NCBI RefSeq assembly: GCF_020405225.1
Contig: NZ_CP084472.1
Location: forward strand, 1,922,001-1,986,000
From: Natrinema sp. DC36
Lineage (GTDB): Archaea > Halobacteriota > Halobacteria > Halobacteriales > Natrialbaceae
Length of the DNA stretch: 64,000 nucleotides
Direction of reading: 5' to 3'
Part shown: positions 62,601 through 64,000 of the stretch, in pieces
Numbering within the stretch: position 1 is the stretch's first letter
How the letters are laid out: the number at the start of each line of letters is the position of its first letter
Made by a program: the position numbers and the translations under genes
Notes under the pieces: model-generated
The model's input: the letters and a program-made list of their open reading frames with translations, nothing else
What the model was told of the DNA's origin: nothing
Databases searched by the model: none

Positions 62601-64000
62601 AGTGACCTGAATACCCGCCCCATTCGCGGTCACGAGGCGAGTCCGTAATCTTCGCACCGGCTTCTTCCGCCGTCTGCATTGCGTCATCGACTTCTTCTTT
62701 TGACGCGACGTTGTGGCCGATAGTGAACTCCGCAGGACTCGACGCAGTTTCATCGACGCTTGCGTCTTCCGCGATTTGATGTTTAGGGTAGAGTGCAAGT
62801 TGCAAGCCGTTACTCAGAGGGAAGAAGGCGACTGCTCCCCCCTCAAACTCTGTTCCGACGATTCCCTCCGTTGGCCAACCTAGGCCATCACGGTAAAAGG
62901 TGAGGGATTTTTCTAAGTCACTGACTCCCAACGTAACGACGGTAATGCGTGGTTCCATAGTTACTGGTCTAGCGTGGGCTGAGAACCACCCGCTGACCAG
63001 TATCTAGATGGGTGGGTGGTGAAATAGGCTTTCGTGCCTCTGTTGAAACCCTCTTCACGTCTTGCGATTTTATATAGTGGTCGTTCGCACTGATTCGGCC
63101 ACGGACGTGCAGTAGAATGCCTCTCTGGGATGTCAGCGACGAAGGGTTTCAACAAGGCCACTTTCGTAAAAATTGGAGAGTTGTAACGTGGTTCATCGAC
63201 CGGGAATCACGAAGACAGCTAACGGAAGAGAATATCAAATCTATGCGGCCCAGATACAGCCTAAAGCACCTGTTTTCGACTACCTACTCTCTCGCTGTTC
63301 GACCTTGTTCAGGTCTATAACTCACGTTACACGGTTACGTGTACTTTTCCGGTTTCCGAACGGGTGAACCGTAGAAACTCAGCTATCCACTGAATAGTTC
63401 ATTCACTCTCAGACGAAACGGAGATATCTGCACAACAATGCTCTCTGTAGAGGTAGTACTGTTTATTTTACGATTCGGAATTCCTCACTACCACAGGAAC
63501 AGGAGCTTCGCCCAATTGGGCGAATTCTCTCGTTCTTGAGAATCCGTGCAGCGTATGCTGATCCACACTCTTCACAGGTAACCAGCAATCGGTCGTTCTC
63601 AGTCAGAATCCACACCCAGCAATAAACACCAGAACATGCATATTCAAACCCTATATTGGCAATCACGAAACTCATTTAGCTATCGTAATGTGGCTGGAGT
63701 GCTCACTCGATACGGCTACCGAACATCGGAATCAGTCAAATCTGTGTTAAGTAAAAGACGGTAGCCACGACAATTGCCTCACCTGTACTGAACGGCAACT
63801 ACGCGTGCAAACTGAATGTTGATTGATTCTCCCAGTTAATCAAAACACTGTGAGTTGGTGAAAATGTTAGGGACATAAGAGCCGTTGTCTCTTAAGCTTC
63901 AGTAGAGATGGCTGCTAATAATGAACTACAGAAGGCAGTAGCAGTGTGTAATAACTGTGGAACTGCCATTGCAGTATATATAACATTTTCCTGTAGGAGA

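Overview
The window is one 64 kb stretch of a haloarchaeal chromosome. Evidence: very acidic proteins (Asp/Glu-rich), high GC coding DNA, TATA-type promoters placed for leaderless transcripts, archaeal TFB, S8e, DacZ and UPF0058/DUF555/DUF357 proteins, twin-arginine lipoprotein signals and a PGF-CTERM-like surface protein. The gene set fits the Natrialbaceae (Natrinema/Haloterrigena-like), but the genus is an inference. No rRNA genes, CRISPR arrays or intact transposases were seen.

Layout. 0-8 kb: the end of an MDR-family reductase, small membrane and zinc-finger genes, an SDR lacking its usual catalytic residues, a membrane glycosyltransferase, a DUF1616 envelope protein, a vapB antitoxin with a collapsed vapC, and an acidic HTH regulator. 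8-16 kb: an envelope locus with DUF4129 (leftward), DUF58 plus two membrane genes (rightward), and MoxR ATPase, DUF4350 and a small membrane protein (leftward); an IS200/IS605-like terminal hairpin sits at its point of convergence. 16-20 kb: a MacB-like ABC transporter with two FtsX-type permeases. 20-25 kb: a PHA storage cluster (phaB, phaC, phaE, phaP, phaR, phaJ). 25-34 kb: glmM-like mutase, a BMP-type nucleoside ABC transporter (lipoprotein, double ATPase, two permeases), cytidine deaminase and a nucleoside phosphorylase, a coherent uptake and salvage block. 34-36 kb: mechanosensitive channel and diadenylate cyclase dacZ. 36 kb: tRNA-Leu(UAG) followed by degenerate copies of its own 3' end.

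36-62 kb is mostly ordinary core: a mini-TFB, coaD, malic enzyme, a PQQ-type lipoprotein, a vapBC pair beside a second IS scar, rps8e, a PhoU-type regulator, arfC, enoyl-CoA hydratase, msrA, a sulfatase-fold protein, a GlpA-like oxidoreductase, cobO, acylphosphatase, an OGG1-like glycosylase, tfb and its small neighbours, a five-repeat surface protein, a glutaredoxin-thioredoxin reductase fusion and a beta-carbonic anhydrase. 62-64 kb changes character: it is AT-richer, gene-poor and full of palindromes, with three copies of a diverged direct repeat, a hairpin abutting a VOC gene, a 12-bp inverted-repeat unit and small zinc-ribbon genes. It looks like the edge of an accessory region.

The most unusual leads are the palindrome and repeat-rich tail (62.2-63.4 kb), the tRNA-Leu 3'-end duplications, the MoxR/DUF58 envelope locus, the dacZ-mscS pair, the PhaC synthase with a helix-hairpin-helix tail, and the long palindrome in front of phaR.
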